DNA of 64,000 nucleotides, taken from the NCBI RefSeq assembly GCF_003751605.1, contig NZ_RJVJ01000003.1, forward strand, positions 558,001 through 622,000. The letters are read 5' to 3'. Position numbers and translations under genes: made by a program. Below are positions 7,825-17,400 of the stretch, piece by piece. The notes below the pieces were generated by a model. The model did not search any database. It was not told where the DNA came from and saw nothing but the letters and a program-made list of their open reading frames with translations. Each line of letters begins with the position of its first letter. Within the stretch, counting starts at the first letter, position 1. The stretch comes from Kitasatospora cineracea (GTDB taxonomy: Bacteria; Actinomycetota; Actinomycetes; Streptomycetales; Streptomycetaceae).

Positions 7825-8787
7825 ATGATCGAGACCAGCGGACTGCGGAAGTCCTACCGGACCGGCCGCCGCCGCCACGCCGCCACCGTGGACGCGGTGG
7901 CCGGACTGGACCTGCACGTGGCCGAAGGCGAGATCTTCGGACTGCTCGGCCCCAACGGCGCGGGCAAGACCACCACCCTGCGGATGCTCGCCACCCTGCT
8001 GCCCCCCGACGGCGGCAGGGCCACGGTGGCCGGCGCCGACCTGCTGACCCGCCCGGCCGAGGTCCGGCGCGCCATCGGCTACGTCGCCCAGGGCGGCGGC
8101 ACCTGGGACGAGGTGACGGCCCGTGAGGAACTCGTCCTGCAGGCCCGGATGCACGGCCTGGGCAAGGCCGAGGCACAGGCCAGGGCCGCCGCCGCCGTCG
8201 ACTCCTTCGACCTCGCCGAGTACGCCGACCGCCCCTGCCGCGGCTACTCGGGCGGCCAGCGCCGCCGCCTGGACATCGCGCTCGGCGTGGTCCACCGCCC
8301 CACCGTGCTGTTCCTGGACGAGCCCACCTCCGGCCTCGACCCGGCCGCCCGGGCCCGGCTGTGGGCCGAGGTCCGCCGCCTGCGCGACGCCGGCATGACG
8401 GTCTTCCTCACCACCCACTACCTGGACGAGGCCGACGCGCTCTGCGACCGGATCGCCATCGTCGACGGCGGCTCCCTGGTCGCCGAGGGCACCCCCGCCA
8501 CGCTCAAGCGCTCCGTCCACGGCGAGGTGGTCACCGTCGGCGTCGCCGAACCCCACCTGGCCGCCAAGGCCGCCGAGGTGCTCGCCGCCCAGGAGTGCGT
8601 CCGCGGCGCCGAGACCCGCGCCGACGGCGCGCTGCGACTGTCCGTCGACACCGGCGAGAGCGCGATGCCGCAGGTCATGCGGGCGCTGGCCGAGGCGGGC
8701 ATCGCCACCGCCACCATCGAACTGCACCGCCCCACCCTGGACGACGTCTTCCTCGCCCACACCGGCCGCTCGCTGCGGGAGTCCTGA
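7825..8787 (+). CDS. ABC exporter ATP-binding protein (DrrA-like)
   Basis: A 320-residue ATPase with Walker [10 protein letters not shown] (residues 42-50), a signature [10 protein letters not shown], Walker [14 protein letters not shown] and switch histidine in TTHYLDEAD. The C-terminal extension of about 80 residues is the length seen in DrrA-type drug exporters. It starts 33 bp after the permease, with AAGGA upstream of the ATG at 7825. It powers the permease encoded immediately before it. Confidence 0.92.
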   Translation: MIETSGLRKSYRTGRRRHAATVDAVAGLDLHVAEGEIFGLLGPNGAGKTTTLRMLATLLPPDGGRATVAGADLLTRPAEVRRAIGYVAQGGGTWDEVTAREELVLQARMHGLGKAEAQARAAAAVDSFDLAEYADRPCRGYSGGQRRRLDIALGVVHRPTVLFLDEPTSGLDPAARARLWAEVRRLRDAGMTVFLTTHYLDEADALCDRIAIVDGGSLVAEGTPATLKRSVHGEVVTVGVAEPHLAAKAAEVLAAQECVRGAETRADGALRLSVDTGESAMPQVMRALAEAGIATATIELHRPTLDDVFLAHTGRSLRES

Positions 8788-8789
8788 CC

Positions 8790-9851
<1,062 letters not shown>

Positions 9852-9897
9852 GACCCGGGCCGGGACGGGGGTCGGCGCCGGGACGGGGCGAGGGACG

Positions 9898-10674
9898 TCA
9901 CCCGGTCCGCAGCGGGCGGCGCAGTTCGGCGTCCAGGTGGGCGAGCACCTCGGCCGGCCGCTCCAGGTGCGGGAGGTGCCCGGCGCCGGGCACCGGCACG
10001 AAGCGGGCGTCGGGGAACGAACCGGCGTAGGCGGCGCCGTAGCCGGGGGTGGCGACCCGGTCGCTCTCGCCCCACAGCACCAGGACCGGCACCCGGACGC
10101 CGGACAGCCGCTCCCGCAGCCCGGGGTCGTACATGTAGGGGTCGCCGGCCAGCACCTGCATGGTGGCCAGGTTGCCCCGGCGGCGGGCGAGTTCGGCCGG
10201 GGGCAGGGTCGCCGGGTCGACGAAGAAGCGGTCGGGGTCGTGCCAGGAGTGCTCGGCCAGGCCGCGGGCGTCCAGGGCGAAGACGTCGGTGAGCGGCTCC
10301 CCGTCCACCCCGATGCCCACGGCGTCGATCAGCACCAGCCCGCCGACCACCCGCTCCCGCGGGTCCTGCGCGCCGTCGAGCAGCGCCAGTTCGGCGCCGA
10401 TCCAGCCGCCGAGGGAGGAGCCCACCACCAGTACGTCCCGCAGGCCGCGCCGCCGCAGCAGGTCGAGGTAGAGCGCGGCGAGGTCGGCCATCCGGGTGAT
10501 CCCGGCGGGGCGCTCGGTGCCGTCCCAGCCGGGGTGGACGGGGGAGAGGACGTGGGCGGTCCGGGCGAGGTGGGCGGCGAGCGGGGCGACGGTGGCCGGA
10601 CCGCCGCCGCCGTGCAGGAGGAGGACGGGGCGGCCGGTGCCGGCCTCGGCGAGGAGGAACTGTTCGGTGGTCAT
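9898..10674 (-). CDS. Alpha/beta hydrolase
   Basis: A 258-residue hydrolase. The oxyanion motif is LLHGGGG, the nucleophile elbow is VGSSLGG with Ser87, the acid is probably in LWGESDRVA, and the histidine is in GAGHLPHLERP. Substrate unknown. It is divergent from the MarR regulator at 10735 across a 60-bp region holding a palindrome, which suggests regulation by that protein. A TAGAGT -10-like box lies exactly 6 nt before the ATG, so the message may be leaderless. It converges with the UDP-xylose synthase gene. Confidence 0.85.
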   Translation of the reverse strand: MTTEQFLLAEAGTGRPVLLLHGGGGPATVAPLAAHLARTAHVLSPVHPGWDGTERPAGITRMADLAALYLDLLRRRGLRDVLVVGSSLGGWIGAELALLDGAQDPRERVVGGLVLIDAVGIGVDGEPLTDVFALDARGLAEHSWHDPDRFFVDPATLPPAELARRRGNLATMQVLAGDPYMYDPGLRERLSGVRVPVLVLWGESDRVATPGYGAAYAGSFPDARFVPVPGAGHLPHLERPAEVLAHLDAELRRPLRTG

Positions 10675-10680
10675 GCGCCC

Positions 10681-10728
10681 ACTCTAACTAAGGATCCTTA
10701 ATTAAGCTAGTTGAGTCATGGGTAGGCT
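10681..10728. promoter_or_regulatory. Shared divergent promoter/operator with leaderless starts
   Basis: An AT-rich island in otherwise GC-rich DNA. TAAGGATCCTTA (10689-10700) is a perfect palindrome overlapped by CTTAATTAAG (10697-10706). TAGAGT on the minus strand and TAGGCT on the plus strand each lie 6 nt before the ATG of the hydrolase and MarR genes. This arrangement fits MarR autoregulation of two leaderless transcripts. Confidence 0.5.
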
Positions 10729-10734
10729 GGCCGC

Positions 10735-11151
10735 ATGAACCCAGAGCTCCACGTCCTCGGCCGGGCCGTCAAGAAGGTCCAGTACCGCCAGCACCGCGCC
10801 CTCGACACCGCCCTCACCGCCGCCGGCACCACCCTCGCCCAGTGGGACGCCCTCCGGGCCGTCGGCCGCCGCCCCGGCGCCTCCGCCCGGGAACTCGCCA
10901 CCGCCACCTTCCAGACCGAGCAGTCCTTCGGCACCCTCGCCGGCCGCCTGCTCGCCCAGGGCCTGATCACCCGCACCCCCGGCCACGGCCGCCGCCTCGA
11001 ACACCACCTCACCCCCGCCGGCCAGGCCCTCCTCACCGCCGGCGAACAGATCGCCGACACCGTCCTCACCGACCACTTCGCCCCCCTGACCCCCGAAGAA
11101 CGCACCACCCTCCTCCACCTCCTGCACACCCTCGCCCCCGAAGACACCTGA
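10735..11151 (+). CDS. MarR-family transcriptional regulator
   Basis: A 138-residue winged-helix protein. The DNA-recognition region is ASARELATATFQTEQSFGTL, and the wing lies in LITRTPGHGRRLEHHLTPAG, both typical of MarR. The ATG has no Shine-Dalgarno sequence but follows a -10-like TAGGCT by 6 nt. It is divergent from an alpha/beta hydrolase, the probable target, and the palindrome between them is the probable operator. The ligand is unknown. Confidence 0.85.
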   Translation: MNPELHVLGRAVKKVQYRQHRALDTALTAAGTTLAQWDALRAVGRRPGASARELATATFQTEQSFGTLAGRLLAQGLITRTPGHGRRLEHHLTPAGQALLTAGEQIADTVLTDHFAPLTPEERTTLLHLLHTLAPEDT

Positions 11152-11282
11152 CACCCGACACCTGACACCCCGTCAACGGGGAACAGGCCCCGACCGGTAT
11201 CGGGAAACCCCGGGCGCGCCGACCGGTCCCGACGGCATGCTGGTGCCCGACGGAACGCCGGACCACGGGCGGGGAGGACGCG

Positions 11283-12038
11283 ATGGGGGCCTGGGGCTGG
11301 GCGGTACTGGCCGTCCTGGTGGCGGCACTGGCCGGAGCCGGCTGGTGGATGGACCGCTACCCGGGAGGCTGGCGCTTCGCCTTCCACCAGCAGTACGCCG
11401 CCGACCGGTCCCGGTTGGAGGCCCGGCGCGGCACCCTCCGCCGCCTGGAACGCGAAGCCGCCCGGAGCCTCGCGGCACTCCGGGCCGACCTCGCAGCGGA
11501 ACGCGCCGCCCACCGCAGCCGGATCGCCCGGGCCGAACTCCGCCTCCAGCACCTGCGCGACCCCGGCCGGGGCCCCCTGCTCGCCACCCTCGGACCGGTC
11601 GACCTGTACCAGTGCCGACTGGTGCTCTCCGCGGGCGGCGGCACCGCCGAGTACCCGCTCGAGGAGATCGCCGTCCGCAGCGAGCACACCGAAGGCACCG
11701 GACACCTGCACCTGGTGCTGCCGGACGGCCGACAGCAGGTGGTCGACCTCCCCGGCGAGGAGACCGACCGGGCCGCGCTGACCGAGTTCACCACCAGGAC
11801 GCACGACGCGATAGCCGAAGCCAAACGCGCCAAACCGCGCCGCCTGGCCGAGATTCCCGAAGCCGAAGCCGAACTCGCGGAAGCCACCGCCGACACCGCC
11901 GGCCGCGAACGGGCCGAAGAACGACTGGAACAGGCCGAAGCCGACCAGGCCGCCGACCCCAGGATCCCCGGTGCCCGCCGCGCCCTCGACGCCGAGCGCG
12001 ACCGCTGGCACAAACTGACCGGCAGCCGCCCCCGCTGA
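11283..12038 (+). CDS. Hypothetical membrane-anchored coiled-coil protein
   Basis: A 251-residue protein that I cannot assign to a family. Residues 1-24 form one hydrophobic segment with few charges, suggesting an N-terminal anchor. Residues about 40-95 and 175-235 are rich in Arg, Glu and Ala with heptad-like spacing (predicted coiled coil). A central beta-rich part around LYQCRLVLSAGGGTAEYPLE may be a small domain. GGGGAGGA precedes the ATG. It is followed by a polyprenyl synthase gene 45 bp away and may share a transcript. Confidence 0.7.
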   Translation: MGAWGWAVLAVLVAALAGAGWWMDRYPGGWRFAFHQQYAADRSRLEARRGTLRRLEREAARSLAALRADLAAERAAHRSRIARAELRLQHLRDPGRGPLLATLGPVDLYQCRLVLSAGGGTAEYPLEEIAVRSEHTEGTGHLHLVLPDGRQQVVDLPGEETDRAALTEFTTRTHDAIAEAKRAKPRRLAEIPEAEAELAEATADTAGRERAEERLEQAEADQAADPRIPGARRALDAERDRWHKLTGSRPR

Positions 12039-12083
12039 ACCCCGGCCGGTCGAACGGGGGCCGGGCCGTGGGAGCCTGACGGG

Positions 12084-13172
12084 GTGAACGACGCCCTCGC
12101 CGCCGCCCTACGCCGTGCCGCCGACCACCAGGAACGCTTCGAAGCCCGCTTCGCGGCCCACTTCGACGCCCTGGCCGACCCGGAGGGCGGCGGGGCCCGA
12201 CTGCCCCCGCACGGCAGGTTCCCGGCCCGGGCCCTCGAACTGGTGCGGGAGCTGTCCCTGCGCGGCGGCAAACGGCTCCGGGTGGCGCTGCTGCACGAAG
12301 CCGCCGCCCTGGTCGCCGACCGGCCGGCGCCCGGCCTGGACGCCGCCGCGATCAGCGTCGAACTGCTGCACACCCACGGCCTGATCCACGACGACATCAT
12401 CGACGACGCCCCCCTGCGCCGCGGCGGCCCGTCCACCTACTACGCCTACCGCGCCGAATTCCCCGACCACCCCGACACCGCCCTCGCCCTCGCGGTCCTG
12501 GCCGGCGACCTGGCCGCCTTCCTCGCCGTCCGGGCCCTGCTCACCGGCGACCTGCCCCCCGACCGGGCCCTGGCCATGGCCACCGTCGCCACCGACGCCG
12601 CGGCCGCCGCCGTCAACGGCCAACTCATCGACCTCGAACGCGACTTCCACCCCGCCCCCGACACCGCCTTCCTGCACACCGTCACCGAGTACAAGTCCAC
12701 CCACTACTCGATCCTCGCCCCGCTCCGCCTCGGCCTGCTCGCCGCCGGCACCGACCCCGCCCCGCACGACGCCGACCTGCGCGCCTACGCCACCGCCCTG
12801 GGCACCGCCAACCAGATCCACGACGACTGGCTCGACCTCTTCGGCAACCCCGACACCCTCGGCAAACCCCTCGGCACCGACCTCCGCTCCGGCCGCCACA
12901 GCTACCTCGTCCACGCCCTCCTGGCCGCCACCGCCGACGACCCGGCCGCCCGCACCGCCCTCCGCGCCGCCCTGGGCACCCCCGACCCGGCCGCCGTCGC
13001 CACCCTCCGCACCCTCGCCCGCACCCACCACCTCGACCGCACTCTCCCCGCCGAAGCCGCCCGCCACGCCCACCGCGCCGCCGCCCTGGCCGCCGGCTGG
13101 CACCACTGGCACCCCGGAGCCGTCGCCTTCTTCACCCACCTCCCGGCCTGGTCCGTCACCCGCGACCACTGA
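12084..13172 (+). CDS. Polyprenyl (isoprenyl) diphosphate synthase
   Basis: A 362-residue trans-isoprenyl diphosphate synthase. The first aspartate-rich motif is HDDIIDDAPLRRGG (Asp103-Asp108) and the second is DDWLD (Asp247-Asp251), both intact, with GGKRLR near the N-terminus for IPP binding. It should condense IPP with an allylic diphosphate; chain length cannot be read reliably. No other terpenoid gene is nearby, so the product may serve quinone or polyprenol synthesis, or a prenylation outside the window. The start is the GTG at 12084. Confidence 0.88.
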   Translation: MNDALAAALRRAADHQERFEARFAAHFDALADPEGGGARLPPHGRFPARALELVRELSLRGGKRLRVALLHEAAALVADRPAPGLDAAAISVELLHTHGLIHDDIIDDAPLRRGGPSTYYAYRAEFPDHPDTALALAVLAGDLAAFLAVRALLTGDLPPDRALAMATVATDAAAAAVNGQLIDLERDFHPAPDTAFLHTVTEYKSTHYSILAPLRLGLLAAGTDPAPHDADLRAYATALGTANQIHDDWLDLFGNPDTLGKPLGTDLRSGRHSYLVHALLAATADDPAARTALRAALGTPDPAAVATLRTLARTHHLDRTLPAEAARHAHRAAALAAGWHHWHPGAVAFFTHLPAWSVTRDH

Positions 13173-13321
13173 ACGCCGCCCCACCGGACCGGAAGCGAGC
13201 CGCCGGACGACTGCCCGGACGGGCCCCGGCCGTCCCGTCCCGGAGGGACTCGGTGCCGGAGCGGGGGCGGGCGGCGGGCCGGGGACTGACGGGGCGTGGC
13301 CGGGTCCGGCAGGATGGGGAC

Positions 13322-13906
13322 GTGACGGAACGTCCTCGCACTGCCTCCGAGCCGGTCGTCCGGGTGCCGGTCGGGCTCGTCGTCCTGGTGGGGCCGCCGG
13401 CCGCGGGCAAGACCAGCTTCGTTCGGGAACTGGTCGCGGGCGGGCGGATCGACGCCGGCGCGGTGGTGTCCAGTGATGAGATCCGCGCGGAGCTCTTCGG
13501 CGCCGCACCGGCGGGAGCGGACTCCGACGCCGCGGACGCACGGATCTTCGAGGAGCGGGACCGCCGGATCGCCGCCAGGCTCGCCGCCGGACGCAGCGCG
13601 GTCGCCGAATCGACGAACGTCACGCCGCGGGCGCGCGCCCGGCTCCTCGACCTGGCCGGGCGCTTCGGCGTGCCGGTGACCGTGCTGCGGTTCGACCCGG
13701 AGGTCGCCGACCTCCTCCGGCAGTACGCCGAGCGGGGCCGCACCGACCTCACCGCCGCGGACGTCCGCGCCTACGCCGCGGTCATGAGCCGGGACGCCGG
13801 TGCCGACCGGCTCCGGGCCGAAGGCGCCGCCGCCGTCCACGACGTCCCCGGACGGCGCGACGGGGTCACCCCCGCCGAGGCCGCCGCCCGCTTCGTCTTC
13901 GGCTGA
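13322..13906 (+). CDS. P-loop kinase-like ATP-binding protein (AAA_33 type)
   Basis: A 194-residue protein with Walker A GPPAAGKT (residues 24-31), then SSDEIR and AVAESTNVTPRARARLLDLA, a pattern shared by polynucleotide-kinase-like and zeta-toxin-like small kinases. The phosphate acceptor is unknown. The GTG start at 13322 is chosen because a CTGACG/CAGGAT promoter pair lies immediately upstream, 6 nt from the start, which suggests a leaderless message. There is no antitoxin-like partner gene, so a toxin role is not favoured. Confidence 0.75.
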   Translation: MTERPRTASEPVVRVPVGLVVLVGPPAAGKTSFVRELVAGGRIDAGAVVSSDEIRAELFGAAPAGADSDAADARIFEERDRRIAARLAAGRSAVAESTNVTPRARARLLDLAGRFGVPVTVLRFDPEVADLLRQYAERGRTDLTAADVRAYAAVMSRDAGADRLRAEGAAAVHDVPGRRDGVTPAEAAARFVFG

Positions 13907-13992
13907 CACGTCCGCTGACACGTCCGCGCCTCGGCCCGCAGCGGGTCCGGTGGCTCAGCGGAAGAAGCGCCGGCCCGGCGGGGGCCACTGGT

Positions 13993-14229
13993 TCAGCGCA
14001 GGACCACGGAGAGCCGCGCCGGGCCGGTCGGGGTGGTGGTGTCACAGAAGTAGGTGACGGCCTGCTGGCTGTTCACGTACGCCTGGCCGGCCGTGTTGCA
14101 GGCGGCGGCGGTGGGGTACACGCCGACGTAGGTGTAGGTGGCCGCCTGGGCGCCCGGGGCCGCGGCCAGGGCGCCGCCGGCCACGACACCGGCCACGGCG
14201 ACGGCGGAGAACGCCTTGCGAATCGACAT
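13993..14229 (-). CDS. Small secreted protein (78 aa)
   Basis: Begins with a Sec signal (MSIRKAF followed by a long hydrophobic core) and a clear AQAA cleavage context near residue 29, leaving a mature peptide of about 49 residues. The mature part has two cysteines (AACNTAG and TYFCDTT) that could form a disulfide, and a tyrosine-rich start (TYTYVGVY). GAGAGGAAGA precedes the ATG at 14229. No function can be assigned. It converges with the kinase gene and sits downstream of the NRPS operon on the same strand, but with 260 bp between. Confidence 0.75.
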   Translation of the reverse strand: MSIRKAFSAVAVAGVVAGGALAAAPGAQAATYTYVGVYPTAAACNTAGQAYVNSQQAVTYFCDTTTPTGPARLSVVLR

Positions 14230-14375
14230 GGGTCTTCCTCTCGACGGCGAGCGCCGGGCCTGTGCCCGGCGCTTCGCCGAAGAGCATCCCCCGAAGGCGA
14301 TGACGGGACAATGGTAGAGACCAATTCCGACCGGAAGCAGTGGGGTGTTCCTGCGACCGTGCACGTCAGGGGCCT

Positions 14376-14435
14376 GCCTGTCAGGCTGACGATCATCTTC
14401 CGGACAGAACTTGCACTGTTCGGTACCTGACAGGC
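14376..14435. terminator. Inverted repeat after the NRPS operon
   Basis: GCCTGTCAGG (14376-14385) and CCTGACAGGC (14426-14435) are perfect 10-bp inverted arms separated by 40 nt, 54 bp beyond the stop of NRPS2. They could mark the end of the NRPS transcript. Between them and the stop, an imperfect 20-bp unit around GGGACGGTGCCG is repeated two to three times. Neither is a classic terminator. Confidence 0.35.
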
Positions 14436-14488
14436 CGTCTGCCCGATCCGCCGGGACGGTGCCGGTCCGCCAGGACGGTGCCGGGCCG

Positions 14489-17400
14489 TCAGGCGGTGCC
14501 CGGGGCGGGGAGGAAGCCGGTGGTGCGGAAGTAGGACAGGTAGCGGATGAGGACCTCCTCGGTCAGGGGGGCGGGGCGGACGCCGAGGCGGGCTGCGGCC
14601 TCGGCGGTGCGGCGGGAGTCGAAGCGGCGGGCCGCCGCGGGTTCCGGGGCGGGGCCGGTCTCGCCGAGGAAGAGCTGGGCGGCGTTGTCGTGGCGGGCGG
14701 CGACGGTGGCGCGCCAGTGGTCGGCGGGCAGGGTGCGCAGGCGGTAGCCGAGGGTTTCGGCGGCGGCGAACACCTGGGCCAGGTCCGGGGGTTCGGGGTG
14801 GGTGAGGTGGAAGGTGCCGGTGCCGGCGGGGGCGGCGAGCACGAACGCGGTGATCGCGGCGCTGACGTAGTCCACCGGGACCCAGCCGGTGGAGCCGGGC
14901 GGCAGGTCGGGGACGGCTCCGGCCTGGAGGCAGCCCTTGATCAGCTGCCAGAGCAGGTCGCGGTCCTGGCAGGCCCCGGTGGCGGTGTCGCCGCTGATCC
15001 GGCCGGGGCGGTGCACGGTGACCGGCAGGCCGCGCTCCCGGGCCAGGGCGACCAGGCCCTCGGCGACCCACTTGCTCTGCGCGTAGCCGTCCGGCAGCGC
15101 CTCGACCGGACCCGCGGGGGTGCGTTCGGTGACGGTGGCCGGGCCGCCGGTCGCCGGGTGGACGCCGGTGGTCGAGACGTGGTGCAGGCCGGGGGAGCGG
15201 GAGTCCGCCAGCAGGCGCAGCAACTCCTCGGTGCCCGCGACGTTCGCGCCCCGCAACTCCCGGTACCCCGCCGCGAAGTTGACCCGGGCCCCGTTGTGCA
15301 CGACCGGCCCCAGCCGGCGCAGCAGCGCCGCCCGCGCCTGCGGGTCGAGCCCCAGCCCGGGCGCGCCGAGGTCGCCGGGCACCGGGCGGACCAGGTCCCG
15401 GTAGTGCTCCCGCCACAGCCCGTACCGCCGCAGGTTCCGTTCCAGCCGCAGCGCCCCGTCCCGCTCGTCCGCGGCCCGCACCAGGCAGTCCACCGGCCCG
15501 CCGGTCGCCTCCAGCAGGTCGCGCAGCAGGAACGCCCCGAGGAACCCGGAGGCACCCGTCAGCAGTGGCACGGGAGCGGGCAGGACGGCCCGGGGCCGGT
15601 CAGCCCGGGGCCGGGCGGTGCCGGTGATGTCGGGGGCCAGCCGCACCTCGGCGGCCCAGTCCACCGCCTCCGCTCCCGCACCGGACCCGGGCGCGGGCCC
15701 GTCCAGCAGGCGGGCGACGCCCTCCGGGGTCGGGGCCGCGAACAGGGCGCGCAGCGAGAGGCGGCGGCCGCAGCGCTCCTCGATCCGCTGGGCGAGGGTC
15801 ACCACCAGCAGGGAGTGGCCGCCGGAGGCGAAGAAGTCGTCGGTGGCGGCGACCCCGGGCAGGCCCAGGGTCTGCGCGAACACCTCGCACAGCACCCGTT
15901 CCCGCTCGGTGCGCGGCCCCCGCCCGGCGGTGGCCGGGCCCTCGGGGGCGGGCAGCGCGCGGCGGTCGGTCTTCCCGTTGGGGGTCAGCGGCAGCGCGTC
16001 CAGCCGGACGTACGCGGCGGGCACCAGGTGCCCGGGCAGCACGTCCGCCAGCCGGGCCCGCAGTTCGGCGGCGTCGGTCGGGGCGCCGTCCGGCCCGTCC
16101 GGGACGGTGTACGCGACCAGCCGCCGGTCGCCCGGCCGGTCCTCGCGGACCACGACGCAGGCCGCCGCGACGCCCGGCAGCGCGGTGAGCGCCGCCTCCA
16201 CCTCGCCCGGTTCGATCCGGAAACCGCGCAGCTTGACCTGCTCGTCGGCGCGCCCGACGTACTCCACCTGCCCGTCGCGGCGCCAGCGGGCCAGGTCGCC
16301 GGTGCGGTACATCCGCTCGCCGGGCGCCCCGGCCGGGTCGGCGACGAAACGGGACGCGGTCAGGCCCGGGCGGCCCAGGTAGCCGCGCGCCAGGCCCTCG
16401 CCGGACACGTACAACTCGCCCACCACGCCCGGCGGGACGGGCGACAGCCGGGCGTCCAGGACGCGCACCCGGGTGCCGTCCACGGGAACGCCGATCGGCA
16501 CCGCCCGGTCCGGCCGCTCCCCGGCCGGGAGGGCTCCGGCGGGCCGGAAGCCGCTCATGGTGGCGCAGACCGTGGTCTCGGTGGGGCCGTACGCGTTGAC
16601 CAGGAAGCGCCCCGGGGCCCAGGCGCGGGCCAGCGCGGGCGGGCAGGTCTCGCCGGCCAGCACCAGGGTGGTCCCGGCGGGCAGCGAACCGGCGGGCAGC
16701 ACGGCCAGGGCGGCCGGGGGCAGGGTCAGGTGGGTGATGCCGTGCTCGCGGACCCGGGCGGCCAGCGCCGGGCCCGGCAGCAGCGCCTCACGGGTGTCGA
16801 GCTCCAGGCAGGCACCGGACAGCAGGCCCATGCACAGCTCCCAGAACGCGGCGTCGAAGCTCACCGACGCCAGTTGCAGCACCCGGCTCCCGTCCCCCGC
16901 CCGCAGCCGCTCCCGCTGGGTGCCCGCCAGCGCCGCGATGCCCCGGTGGGTGACCACCACGCCCTTGGGCCGCCCGGTCGAGCCCGAGGTGTAGATCACG
17001 TACGCGGGGTGGGCCGGGTCCACCGCGGGCTCCGGCCCCGGCGGCACGTCCGGAGCACCGCCGGCCGCGTCGGGGTACAGGTGCGGCACCGCCGAGCCCG
17101 GCAGGCCCGCGTGCACCTCGGGCGTGGTGAGCAGCAGCCGGGGCGCGGCGTCCTCGAGCATGTACGCCAGCCGGGCCGCCGGGTAGGCCGGGTCGAGCGG
17201 CAGGTAGGCGGCCCCGGCCCGCAGGACGGCCAGCAGGGCCACCGCCAGGCCGCTGTCGCGGGGCAGCGCGACCGCGACCCGGTCCTCGGGGCCGACGCCC
17301 AGCGCGGTCAGCCGGCGGGCCAGCGCCCCGGCGCGGGCGTCGAGCTGACGGTAGGTCAGGGTGGTGCGCGGGTCGCGGACGGCGGGCGCGTCGGGTGTGC

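Noticed and set aside
13322-13906. Zeta-toxin of a toxin-antitoxin pair
   Set aside because: The P-loop kinase pattern fits, but there is no adjacent small antitoxin gene and the gene appears to have its own leaderless promoter.
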